A stretch of 64,000 bases of DNA from assembly GCF_009870125.1 (NCBI RefSeq), contig NC_046683.1:41431869-41495868 (forward strand), read 5' to 3'. The notes below the pieces were generated by a model that saw only the letters and a program-made list of their open reading frames with translations, was not told where the DNA came from and made no database searches. Below, piece by piece: positions 1 to 12,700 of the stretch. Numbering within the stretch: the first letter of the stretch is position 1; each line of letters starts with the position of its first letter. The translations under genes and the position numbers were made by a program. Source of the DNA: Drosophila pseudoobscura (lineage: Eukaryota > Arthropoda > Insecta > Diptera > Drosophilidae).

Positions 1-904
1 TCAATGCCATGCCGCAAACGGACAGGCGCCATCTAGCCGATGGCATGAGCAGCGCGAAGGCGCCATCTGTTGTGCGGCGACGGAAGCGTGTTTCTTTGGC
101 TGTGGTGGGCTCTTGATAAGAAAAAATATGGGCAGGCTTCTTCAGCCTTCTCTCTGGTCCTTTGTCGCGATGTGACACTTTAGGGGTTGCTTTCGTTCGT
201 ATTCGTGTATTCAGGCGGCCTCTAGGGCTGTGGCCTAAGACGGGGCTGTTATCCCTGTCGTGGCAGGGCAGAAGGTACGCGCCTTGCAGACACACGATCG
301 GGTGTGGATTGTGGATCGCAAATTGGTGTTCAATTGTTTTTGGTTGTGAAAGTATACTTCCTGCAATAGTCTACTAACTAAGGGAAACTATATAAACATA
401 TAAGGATCTATCTAAAAATGTGCAATGTTTGTGGTCCATGCAATCATTGGGGTTGCCACTGACGATACAGGACACGATCCGAATGTGCTCTTTGAAAGGG
501 AATACCCACTTGTTGCACGTTTAAAATAAATTTCACTTTTTTGCGGCTGCCAATTGAGATGAGGATAATTCCTCCCGGGTTCTTAGGTTACTCCTGTTAC
601 ACCCCCTCCTACTGGACACTACTTACATTCTCCTGGTCCCGCTCGTAGACGGATACTGTCTCCATCCCACTATTCATGACCTTCTCTTGGCCTGCTCCTG
701 GTCCGTTCTCATGGCCTCCATGTGTCCCGTCCCTGCTCTAAGGCCGCCCAAACTGTCGCAGTCCTTCCCTGTGCCCTTCCTGTTCGCTGCTGCTGGTCAT
801 GTGTCACTATTGGCCAAGTGCCGCTCTAAGGATAACGAAGACGACACACACAGACACACTTGCACTCCCACCCACACAGGCACAAGGCACAGACACTCTA
901 ACAC
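1..904. other. Non-coding DNA, no gene seen
   Basis: Mixed-composition DNA without a convincing reading frame. It ends in a run of CA-rich sequence (about 840-900) that leads into the GAGA-rich patch. The few open frames are short and of low complexity, and I see no splice-linked coding segments. Confidence 0.5.
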
Positions 905-1215
905 TCCACTCTCTCTTGGACTCGGAGACTGACACACAGGCGCTGCGGCGAGAGAGAGACAGCGCGGGGCGGCCAGAAAAAGAGTGTGAGTATGGCACGA
1001 GGGTGGTTTCGTCGTCTAATGCAGTCGGCGGCAGCAGCAGCGTCAGCGCACACACACTACTGAGAGAAAGGGAGAGAGAGAGAAAGAGCGCGTGCTGCGC
1101 TGCCTGCTACGCTGCCGTGGTGAGTTTCTCTTTCTCTCATTTCGTTGGCTGCGCTTCGGTTTCTCGCTGCTCTGCTCGCCGCTCTCTGTTCTCTGCTCTC
1201 GTACTCTGCTGTAGC
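905..1215. promoter_or_regulatory. GAGA/CTCT-rich promoter-like patch
   Basis: Dense GAGAG and CTCTC runs occur on both strands: around 912-918, 950-960, 1068-1092, 1125-1138 and 1181-1205. Clusters like this bind GAGA factor (Trl) and are typical of promoters, 5' UTRs and Polycomb response elements of developmental genes in Drosophila. A GTGAGT-type splice-donor-like sequence lies near 1119, so the patch could end a non-coding first exon. No start codon with a credible protein follows. That this is a promoter is inference from composition only. Confidence 0.35.
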
Positions 1216-3299
1216 TGCCGCTGACGTCGTTTTAGATTTGTCACCAACTGCGAGACGCAGGGCGTCATGGATGGCAGTGGGTGGGCAGGACGGGGAGAAA
1301 CGCGTGTCCTGCCTGGTTCTTCCTGCTCCTGCCCTTGCCGCCGCTTCTCCTCATTGCTGTTGCTGCAACATTTGGCAGAAGACGTTGACAGAAGTGCCGG
1401 GCCGGCCGCCGCATGGCTCTTCCGTGATTCTCCCTCCCCACTTTTACCCTGCGTGTGTGTGTGTGACAAAATGGTGAATTCTCTCTGGCCGCCGTCGTTT
1501 TACATGGCATTTCTAATAAAATGGCAGCGGCTGCCCCTCCTGGCCCTACCCACAGCCCGGGGCACACCTCTTATTGAACCTCCTCCCTTCAAGCTTCAAG
1601 CTGATGGTGCTTTTACCGTTCGTTGCTTTCGCCACTGCCACTGAGAACGATGCTGCCTGCTTCGGCGTTGGCGTTGATGTTGGTGTTGGTTTTGGCAATG
1701 GTGTTCATTAGGGTGATCCTGATTCACTCAAGTCATTCTGTCAATTTACAATCTTTACTTATTTATCGGGTTACATATTGAAGAAAACTCTCAAATTGCA
1801 ACGCACTTTTATCTAATTTATATGATATTTTTTACTGTTTTTTACTTAATTTCAGGATTTACCTGAGAAGCTTAATTTTGGCTCAACTAGTGTCCTTACC
1901 ATCCTTGTTACTTACTTCCACTCTAAATGACTTGGGGCTCTGCTTCGCTGACATTTAATAAACATGGTCCACCCTAAAATCGCACACACACGCATAGATG
2001 TCCCTTCAAAGGGATGCCGCACTTACATTTTTTCTATTCCTTGTCGAGATCGTAATCTTTATCGAAGCTACATTTTATTATATGTACATTCATACGTGTC
2101 ATTATAATTGATCCTCTGAAAAATGTCTTATCCATACTACTTATCCGTCATGTGAAAGATAATAAGGACTCTGGGCTTTGTTTCAGTAGAATCTCTATAA
2201 AATTGCTATTTTCAGTAATTTGGAATTATCTTAATGTTTTTTAAGTTGGCTTCTGTTTGCACTCCACAATATTAAACGCAACAGGAATAGCATAAACAAA
2301 TTAAAAAATCTGAAGATAAACAAAGCTGCAATTTGTGAGAAAATATCTATTTAATTCGTCTATATTTATTTACTCGTACATATATATTTATATGTATATA
2401 TATATATATCTGTACGTCTGTGTTTTTATAATGAACATAGTTCGTACCTTTGTAGTATGTACCGTGGTTTTAAAATCTATCAAAAATGATTGGGTGGGTA
2501 TTTTGAATATTCGTAGTATCTCACTCCCACGATCTTCTCGACTAGCCCTACAACCTAATATTATCTCTTCCTAAATAGAAATTATTTCTTTATTATAAAT
2601 TGATATTACAGCCATGCTCCGGATATCGCAAAAAGTTGCGAAGTGACTGTCAAATCGCAAAAGTGTGTGCTCCGGTTTCTTATGATCCAAAACCGGCTGC
2701 TAATGAGCTTGTAATTCCAAAAATGAATTGCACATAGTAAATTGTAAATATACATTTTTAAGAGCGGACAAATTTACTTATGATTTAGATTTATATCGTA
2801 TATATTTAATAAATTTATTTATAATAATAATAATTACACCTCAAAATTTACTTCACCCATATAAAATAGTACAACAACAAATTAAGAATTCGCTTTAACA
2901 GACAAAATATCGATATCAACAGTTGGCATGGGTTGGCAAATATGACTAAAGTATTTTAATTTCCTCAAGAAAAGCTTTTTTTTTTATTAAGAAAAAAATC
3001 ATGAACAAATTTGGGAATGAAACACTATCGATCTTCGGGTCCTTTACCTACAACTTCTCCTACTTTTCCCTTGATTTTGTTGTTGTCCTTATTCTTTGTC
3101 TTCCGCTTCTGTTTCTTCTTCTACTTGCTCTTTTTCGTTTTGTTCCACTTCTCATTTTGTCATCACTTCTACTTATGATTTGTATTCTTCTTCTCCTTGT
3201 GTTCTTTCACCTCCTCTCCGTCATTTCCATGGAGCTTTAGCCCGTGTCAACCGTTGTCAGAGATTGGTCGAAGAAGCTGGCCGTTGTTCTTTGTGATGC

Positions 3300-3374
3300 T
3301 TCCTCTCCTGCTGCTCCTCCTCCTGCTCCTCCTCCTCCTGCTCCTCCTCCTGCTTCTCCTCCTTCTCCTTCTTC
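3300..3374. repeat. CTC/CTG-rich trinucleotide microsatellite
   Basis: An imperfect array of TCC/TGC triplets about 75 bp long. It produces Leu/Pro-rich frames on one strand and Glu/Arg-rich frames on the other; these are by-products of the repeat and not proteins. Confidence 0.85.
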
Positions 3375-4123
3375 GTTGACGTTGTCGTTGTTTTTGCTTT
3401 GGCGTTGGCGTTGGAGTTGTCGCCCCGAGGGTGAAAATAAAGCATTCAAGCGACAGACACATCCAACATTCATCCATCTACCATCTATCTGTTACTTACG
3501 AGTACTTATGCAAACATACACTCACACACATACATATGTACATACCTGTACCAACACACAGATAGTACAGTACATACTGATGTATTTGTTTATGTACATG
3601 CATTTGCGGCAGCCGGCAAATTGCAAATTATTTAAGATTTCATTATTTATGTAAGTATATTGATTTGCTGGGCAACAACAATAGATGTGGCAACATCTAC
3701 AGGGAAGGGAGCGAGCGAGAGAGAGACAGAGAGTTCATCACTAATTGAAATACTTTTATCAGTTGTTTTTGTGTCTTGGCCTCATCTTTGGCCGGGGATG
3801 GCCCCGGTCTCGCTCCCTGTCCCATCCTCATCCACAGCCCATATCCACATTGACGTCCATGCCCCTAGGGGCTGGACAACGATATGATCTAAGGGCTGAC
3901 TGGCATCATTTGCTCAGTCTTTCTTGCCTTACCTTGCCCTTCATTCCCTGCCCGTCCCGTGCTGTACCGTCCCGTTCCTTTTATTTCATTTCGTTTCTGT
4001 TTTTGTTGTTTGCGCCTGATTGCGCAATTTGCCATTCGGCTGCCCACTCAGCTGTAATCGAGAACCACAACCAGAACCAGAAACAGGACCAAAACACCGC
4101 TCCTCATCACCGGCAAAGGCCTA

Positions 4124-4155
4124 ATCATCGTCATCATCATCATCATCGTCATCGC
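4124..4155. repeat. TCA trinucleotide repeat
   Basis: A short run of TCA units with two TCG interruptions. Confidence 0.75.
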
Positions 4156-5984
4156 CCTGTTGCAGGTAGAGGATCAACGGCAGAGAGAACTCTAAACTCT
4201 AACTAAAATCCATCCAAAAGTGAAAACCCCATTGGGTCTGGGGCAATATGGAAATCTTTTTCCTAAAGAACAGAAAAAAAACATTTAAAAACTTCATGGG
4301 GAACTAAACTGCAAATACACTTCCAGAGAGGTCGTTTTGATGACAGCTACATATGTACTTGATATAGTTTTCAGATGCTGATTATATTTGATGGGATTAA
4401 GAAGAAAAAATCCCAAACGAATCCTATATATGTATAAATTACGAGTAGTTTGGCTAACATCGTAGACCATCGATTTCAACTGTGACAGCTATCCAGGTAT
4501 AGCCCTAAAATATAGAAGTCTAATGTTGATTGCCTATATCGCGATCTGGTTTTTGGTAACGATTCCTGCTCTATACTCCTGTGCTCCCATACATTGATAT
4601 CGTATTCTGATACTAATAGTTATGTTATGTATGAAGAATATAAGTATAGTATATTATACCCTCTTCAAGGGTATATAGTACATATGTACAACAATTATAG
4701 GTGCATAATATATAAGGATTTATGTTTCAACAATACATGTAACTGGAGGTGAAATGGAACGGAACGGCACGCATGTTTTCAGGTCCTTGGGAATCGGCAG
4801 TTTGGGATTTTGGGAATTTGGATATGATATTCAGGAATTGGGGTAAAATCACCAATTCAGAAAATTGCCAACGTTCGAGCGTTCGTGCCCGGAAAATGTG
4901 TTAAATATTTCAATTTCAAATCCAATTCAATGCAATTCTAATAACCAAATCCATGCCGTATGCAATTTGCATGGCCAGCAGCTGCTGGCCAAACTGTGAG
5001 CCACATGGGCAGGGTCTCTATCGTCCTTTTCCCCAGCCATCCCTCCCCTCCCGCACCCATACCCCCAGTCCACTCCTGACCCCAGGTGGAATACCCAAGC
5101 GAAGTGCAAATATTTTATAGCTTGTTTATTTTATAGTTTTAGTTTTGGTTTTGGTTGCAGTTTCGGTTTTGGTTTTACGGTTTAACTGTCGCCTTAGTCT
5201 CTTTTGCCCCCACTGGCCCCTTCCGTTCGGGCCTTCCTCTGGAATCTAGTTTACTCTGTTGACTAATGGTCGAAAGTGATAAATCTGGTATTGGCCAGGC
5301 TTAAATGCCGATTGCAGCCGTTCCCGTTCCGAAATCACCAATTACGGAGTTCCGATTGAACGGAAAATTCATTGCGAATGGCTTTGGCAATCAAAGGTAA
5401 ATGCATTCCAGAATTCTAAGCTACGAAAAGAGAGTCACAAACAAAACGAAAATGACATCCATAATCTTTTTGAGTTTGAGAACTATTTTGATATCATTAT
5501 GACGCTCAACCAAGAGGTGTACGATTTCCCTTACTTTTGGAATGAATGTTCCATTTATACATTAGGGTTGCTATCTATAAAAGTGACATTTTCAAAGGTC
5601 TCAGAGCCTAAAAATGTTCCTTTTAGCATAAAACAATAAAGTATAAAGAGTTAGTCCGATTCGACAACTCTTAGAGGTGCCGACTTGAAGTCAATGTTGA
5701 AAAATACGATATTTGGCCAATGGTTCCTAAGACTCTATATTATGTATCGCTCTGATCGGTTAAAATTTTGTTTGTTTGTGATTTAGAAAATAAAAATGTA
5801 ATCCAGCCTTTAAAACTTCAGTTTGATTGGTTAAATTGGTTAATGGTTAAAATTCAAATGTTCAACTAATGTGCAATTACACGTGCAGAGTATTATTGGT
5901 CCGCTTAGAACGAATAAGAATATTATTAGTATTGCCAGTCTCGTCTACACAAAATGCTTTCGGAATAGTGGATAAAATCAAAGA

Positions 5985-6720
5985 AGCCTTTTTTGATACA
6001 ACTGCATGCAATTCTGGACGACTGGTGCTACATTCCGCCTAGAGAAACTGTTAGACCACAACCCCTTGTACCTCCAGTGCAGACATCACATCAGTGAAAT
6101 ACATTTGAGTCATGTGCCGAAGTTACATCAGGTACCAACGTTCCACTCATTGCCTGATTCAAAGATTCCTGAAATATTATTGAACAAGCCAAGCTTAGGT
6201 TTTGGTGTGACTGTTCAGTACGTTGCTATGCATTTTAATTAATTAACTTCTGTCCAGTTGAACTGAGAAAACATCATGCGTGTACTGATTACGTTGAGTT
6301 TTTAGAGTTAACTCAAATTTTTTTGGGATCGGTTCCGAAAGGTCATCGTTTCCGACTCCCTGGACCAATGCGCCATCCACGCGTGATGTCTAAGGCGATT
6401 AATGCCTTAAAAATAAATATTTTTTGATAGGAGAGGAAATATATATTTTCGCGACATATCTATTTTTATTTTTATTTTTACATTACTGGTTTCGGTTATC
6501 ATTAGCTATTCTGGATTTCCGAATCTGTATTTTCTATACAGAACTATAAAGAATTTGATCCGAAAATTGCAAACGTCGTTTTAAAAAAGACTTGCAGCCA
6601 TTTTAGGTATTTATCTGATGAAAATATCGCACTTTCATTGTTGGACGATAAATTACTTTAGTGGAGAATAGAGAAATGGGGAAGCACCTCTTGACACTTT
6701 ATCTGGACGAAAAACGGCTA
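5985..6720 (+). pseudogene. Decayed transposon protein remnant
   Basis: Plus-strand translation switches between frames but keeps protein-like segments. Around 5993-6040 it reads DTTACNSGRLV. After a frame change, 6040-6130 reads RLEKLLDHNPLYLQCRHHI. About 6540-6640 gives KTCSHFRYLSDENIALSLL. These resemble a transposon-encoded protein widespread in insects that has a DTT.SN.G...GAC motif, an LACRHHI.E motif and a later YLSEE...L segment. I know the pattern but no settled family name. Stops and frameshifts show that it is dead, and it may extend further at both ends. Confidence 0.4.
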
Positions 6721-9700
6721 ATTTTTAAAGAAATATTTTGTAACACCTAATTCTGCTACATTTTTGATCGACTTAATATTTCCCAAGGTTTTTTATATTC
6801 AGCTGAAGATCCTTCAGTATGGCATTCATTGGCCATATATCGTATTTTTCAACTTTGACCTCAAGTGGGCACTTCTAAACTTTGTCGAATCGGGCTGTGG
6901 CACTATATTTTATTGTTTTTTTACCAAAAGGAAAATTTTTGCGTTTTTCTGGACGGTTATACGCAATGACTGTATCTTTCAAGTGGCGATGTAAGTACTG
7001 CATCATCAAGTGGCCCGTGTGACACCAGCAGAAGACTGTTACGCGCGGATCCCAAGCAAAACGCAGCCCACCTCTCACCGACCGAGGGGGCTGCCGCAGG
7101 ACGCGCGGCGCGTTAACCTAACCAAGCGCAAAAATGCAGGAAAGATAGCTGCTACACATGCTAAAGAACTTGCATTCAACATAAAATACCACTAAAATTA
7201 CTAATTACGAAAAAGGTATGTGAGTATTAGTAATTTAATAAGAGGAAGGGAATTAGTGGTGGGTATAATATGGTAGAGGGAATTATAATCCGAGCATAAG
7301 ACCCTAAACAAAGTGGAAGGGACAGCAGTTTATAGATTTTAGTGAATCTAATAGGAATCGGGAAGTTTATGTGCAAGTTGTGCATACAAATCAGCTTTAT
7401 GATGTTCTTGTTTGTCCTTAGAGGGACATATTTTGGATATCTTCTGTGGGGATTATGAAACTGACTTGGAAAGTCTATTCAAATATAGTAGAGAGAATCT
7501 ATAGAAAAGTCTATTGGGTATCAAATGGTGAAAAGTTCGAGATAAAAGGATGTATACATACAAAGGTGCAATAAAGAAAGTAGAAAGAAAGCAAAAAAGA
7601 AAAGTTTAAGTAAGTCCATTTGACTTAAGATTGAATTGAAGCCAAAAATATGAGGCTCTGCGGGTGGGAGTGAGAGGATGGGAGTTGCATTGCCAGCTCA
7701 GTGGCGCATGAAGCTAATCAAAAATCGAATTCAAAATTCAAGTCTCGTTCGCTCACGTATGCAGTGGCGTACGAAAGTATGCAACATGTTTAAAAATGCA
7801 TACTGTAGGGGAAGGGGGAGGGGGCTAATGGCTCGGGCCGGGGTCAGTATTTGGGGGCGGCCATTGGGCGCCAAATATGCAAATTCCAAATAAATCAAAT
7901 CAAACGCGCCGCAAGAGGTAACGAAGCGGCAGCAACACCAGCGCCTCGATGGACAGGGCTACATCGGAGGTCACAGAGGGGAGCAGAAGCGTCGCTGAGA
8001 GGGAGGCGGCGGTAGAGGGGGGCGGCCAGTGCGGTACGGATATTTGAACACTTTTTAAATATTTTATGTTGTATTTCTCGGTGATTGTTCATTGGCAAAT
8101 TGCCTGGAAGCACTTTAAACGCTCCATAGAGCGCCAACAACAAGTGAAAATTTTTGAAAATTTCAACCCGCCACCTTCCAAAGGGAACGACTGACCAATA
8201 CCGTGGCTGCGGAGAGCTGTATACACATGTATATGTAGGTAAATTAAATTCATGTACATTCTGTGAATCCTACAATCGTTTTCATACATAACTATGGTCA
8301 TTCTTATCTACATACACCCTTAGTGCACACATATTCATAATTTAATTCAAGTTCGACCGGCAATATTCTCAACAATCTGCTTAACAACGATACTTATTTG
8401 TTCATCAAATATGTAGATCCATCTTCCAGTGGATCCATCTTTTCCACCAACAGTTGGAGTGCGGATCGCCGTTATGGCCCAAAAGGATGCACGTACCGAA
8501 AGGATCCTTCACTATCGTCCGATTACTGGGTGATGCCCGTGAAGGGGCGCACGGCCAGAGCTCCCCCAGCGGCATAAATACGCAACAAACGTAAAAATTA
8601 AACAAAAACATAACAAATTCATGGATTGTGTGGAAATACGTTCAAATATTGTGCGAGTGCGGCTGGTACGGGGGAGCATAACAATATTTTGTGTAGTTGG
8701 AATGCATGGAGGGCGGGAGGGAGGTAGGTAGGCAGGGAGGAAGGGAGACTGGGTGCTAGACCCTGGACCATGGACCATTGACCATGGCTAGCCGCACTCT
8801 GGTCGAGTTTTCCCTACATCCTATATCCTACATCCTACGTTCTCCACTCCACTCCAGTGCCGAACCCTGATTCCCGCCACTCCTGTGGCCGTGGTTGCCA
8901 TGGCGTTGCTGGACGCGGGCCGCGGGTTGGATTCGTCGTGTATAGTCAAATATTTTTCACCATAAATTTCGCACGTCCATCAAAAATTGATTGCGCAACG
9001 GACCGTGCAGTGCTTGCACCTTCAACAGCCGCACAGCCGCACACACACACACACCCCACACCTCTCCCCCACACATTGTTAGCGCTCAAAATTTGATATA
9101 TTGTTTACATTTGGACAATGGTCCAATATATCCGCCCGAGGCTAGTTGGCGTCTCCCCCGCACTACAACCCACTCCCTTATTCTCCGATTCGCTGTTGGT
9201 CATGCTCATCCAGTTCTAAAGAGGTCTAAGGATATCATAGGAAAGCGGAGGCATTCGAATTTAATTTCGAGGGAGACATGTATCTATCACTATATAGTAG
9301 GAAAGACGGAATATCAGTATGGGGCTCCACGCAATGTGGAGGATAAGATTTCTTCCTCCTGGCCGCAGTACACGGGCTCGAAAGGAGCCCATAGGAACCT
9401 CCTCTTCATAGGAGATTAACTCACGTGGTTCCGGAAGTTATTCAGGCAGATGGAGCAGTCGTCATCTAATTTGGTTGTATTTGTGGATATAATATGAATC
9501 ATTTTAATTTGAAATATTATTATATATATTTACCTGCTACTCGCGGAGGAGAACGTCTGCTGGGATGGGGTCTATAAGATAAGATAGACAGATATTCAAC
9601 CAATCCAGGGCACAAATGCCCTTTACCTGTCCATTGCATGCCCATTCAAAATAAAAAAGTTTACTTTCGATATACATTTCTGCACAATTGTAAATGTACG

Positions 9701-12700
9701 TTAAACTATATTGCAATAATCTCCAATCAATCAATAAAATGGAAAATAATTTACTTATGGAAAAAGTTTCTTACACTTTTGTTGGGGCTGTTGCGGATTT
9801 TTCAAAGAGGTTAATAAGCATTTAAATTATTTGTGGACTCTCCACACCATCTCCATCACCAACCCCCTCTGAACTTGCTTTTCTAGCCACTTTGCTGCAC
9901 TGACGATGCAACATGGAAAAATAAGAGAAGACCAGGGAAGAACAGAGCAGAGCAGAGCTGGAGGAGGCAGGAGGCAGGAGAATCCATGCCCGGGGCAAGT
10001 GCAGCAATGTGCACTAATTTCATTGCTGAGTGCTTTTAGTGGGGCATAGAACGGCGACAGCTCCACCCCTAAACCGCTCCCCATCCCCGCCCTCAAGAGG
10101 CTTGTGCGAATGCCGAGTGGAAACTTCCCTACAAAAAAAAAGCGAAGAAAAATAAAAAAAAAGATGTCAACAGCACCAATTAGTTTGAAAAATTGGCATA
10201 AATGAAGCCCGAACCGAAGCCGGGGATAGAAAAGGGGTGGTACTCGTCCTCGTACACTGGCTCAGGGTATGGTAATGGAACTGCCGATGGGGATGCTTCT
10301 GGTTGTGCTTCTGGGAGGGACCTAATGGAGGTGGTACCACAACGACAAGAGCCTGCCGTTGCCCGCATGTTGTAATAAAATGTAGTGGCGGCTCTCCGGG
10401 TCGGTCTCTGGCAACCCAGCGGGGCCTCGAGCTCCGAGAGCCCCATTTGAACTCGAATTATGAGCCTTCCTCCCATCGCGGGGGGTCTTGGCTAATGAGA
10501 ATTCCACTTCAAGCGCGGGGCTGGCTATAATACGATGAAGGCGGGATGGTGTGGTGATCGGAGGGTGGTAGTTGGGAGGGGAGGTGAGGGGAGGATATTG
10601 GGGGCGGTTGCACAAGTGCATGCGCTGCATTGGCGACAATTCCTGATTTCCTGAATGGGCCGCTTCGGGTCACTCCAAAAAAGGTTAGCCAACAGTCAAG
10701 TGTCCTTGCTCCCTCCTTTGCTTCGAGGAGCACTCGCTCCCAAACCTCTCTTGTTGTTGGTCATTAATTAAAATACACAAAATTCTCCAAGTGGCCGGTT
10801 CGATGATGCTGATGGCGCTGAGTGGGAGACCAGACTTGAGGGTCTGCCATCTGGATCTGGGTGCGGGTGTGGGTGTGGCTGTGGGCCGCGGTCTGCGTTT
10901 GCTTGGGGTTTCTGCCTCTCGAAAGTGTCGCCCTCAATTTTTGTCGTGGTTTTCCGTTTTCCAGTCCTAAGAGTGTATAAAAGAGCATCATACCCTTCCT
11001 ACATACAATACAGGTCCTTGATCAAGGATAATCTTTTTAATTCTTCTGCTAAATGAACCAGACCTTGGAATATTCCAAATATTTTAAAGCATTCTAAGTA
11101 TTTCGACAATCCAGCCACATTTCATCACTATGGCTATCGCTCTGCCAGAGTATTTACTGCTTCGGTTCGCATCGGATTGGAAGTTTCTTTCGGGTTTTTA
11201 GTATTTTTTTAATTAAGTACGGGTGGGGTCTTTTTCGTCGGTCCTCACTCCGCCACCCCACCCCACACCACTTGAATGAAAGGCAATAAAATGCCACTCT
11301 GCCAAATGAAATTCTCCCCACACCAAAAGTCCACCATACTCCATGACTCGTACCATTCCCCATGGATTCCGATTTCGCTATGAAACTGAAGCCCAACAAA
11401 TGCCAAAATGGCCGACATCTTGTCAACAACTGGGGAGTGGTAGTGGCAGTGGCAGTGGGAGGGCGGGTGCGGGTGCGGGTGGATTGGTTGAACTGTCGCC
11501 CTAATTAATACACCCCGGCACTCCACCGTACCACCCCCGTACACACCCAAATGGTTTACCCTCCTTGAGGGTGAGCACAAAGGCCGCCATTTAGCGCTCA
11601 AGTGGTCGACGAGTGGCTGCGACAATTTCGAACGCCTCATCCGCATCCGCATCCGCATCAGCATCCGCTTGGGTATCGGGCAGAGTCCTTATCCCCAGGA
11701 AGATCCAGAAATTAATTTCGCAGCGCTTTTAATCAAATGCTGGCACATGTGTGGCCTGGCCAAAGAGGGGGACTTATGTGCCATGGATATGGATATGGCC
11801 ATGCCCTGGGAGTGGGTGATGTGATGGCTGGATTACGGGGCATTTCATCAAATCAAACAACTTGCGACAATTCCCAGGAGTTAGATCAAAATGGTGACGG
11901 GGACGGTGCCGGTGCCGGTGCCAGGCCACCACCAAAGAAGTGAAGTGAGGGTGGCAAAGCCATCAGCCCTCAGTCGTTCAGTCCATCGGTCCGACCCATC
12001 CCCTTCCCTGGCTCAGTAAACAGCCTCGTGACTCGCATTACCATCCATGTCGTCGGCCATTGACGGCATTCAAACAGACAAGGAGTTGAGCCAAGTGGAA
12101 AAATAATGAAAACATTCGAGGATAATGATGACGTCGACGTTGACGGCTCTTGAAATCGATATACCAAGGGACTGGGCAAAAGCGCTAAGCCAAGGATATC
12201 ATGGATAGGGATACGGGACTACGGGACTACAGGACTACAGGACCACAGGACCACGGGGAAACGAGGGAGATACGAGGAAGAGCAGGCAGTTTAAGTTGGC
12301 AAGTTTCGATTTACGGGGAGGCCAACCCTCGAAGCAATACAAGCAACAAGCAGCCACCCCGAAGGACAGCATCCTGTGACCAGAGTAGCCCGTCAAGCGG
12401 CATCAACTTCAGCAAGTTCAGCAACTTCAGCAACCCTGTACCCAGATACCCAGAGGACTCAGGACTCGGCAACCGTCACCCGGCACCCGGCACCCGGCCG
12501 CCGGCACTGGACGGGAGAAGAGCAAGCGACGAGAACAACGACCGAGAACGGAAGTCCTCAATAGGCCTCAAGGAAGTAAACACTCTTTTCGGAATGTGTG
12601 GCACAGCTTTGATGCAGCTTCCCGTCCTCGTGGATGCTATGCGAGTATGGCGACCAAATCGAAAGAAATGGGTAGGCGAACAGCCACGATGATAGGGATA

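Larger units (their letters stand above)
1216..5980. other. Non-coding DNA with simple repeats
   Basis: From about 1216 to 1700 the DNA is GC-rich and purine/pyrimidine skewed. From 1700 to 3000 it is AT-rich, with TA-rich runs near 2370-2410 and a GTAC/ATAC-rich stretch. A CTC/CTG microsatellite and a TCA repeat are listed separately. TACCC/GGGTA-type ends near 4660-4680 resemble the tip of a DINE-1-like repeat, but the piece is too short to call. No coding exon was recognised. Confidence 0.5.

Noticed and set aside
10180..10476. Minus-strand Pro/Glu/Tyr-rich frame ending near 10180
   Set aside because: Derived partly from CCGAAG-type repeats; no ATG-linked domain and no family resemblance.
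12201..12692. 163-codon plus-strand frame
   Set aside because: Built on GGGACTAC/GGACCAC and GCACCCGG repeats; composition is repeat-driven, with no family features.
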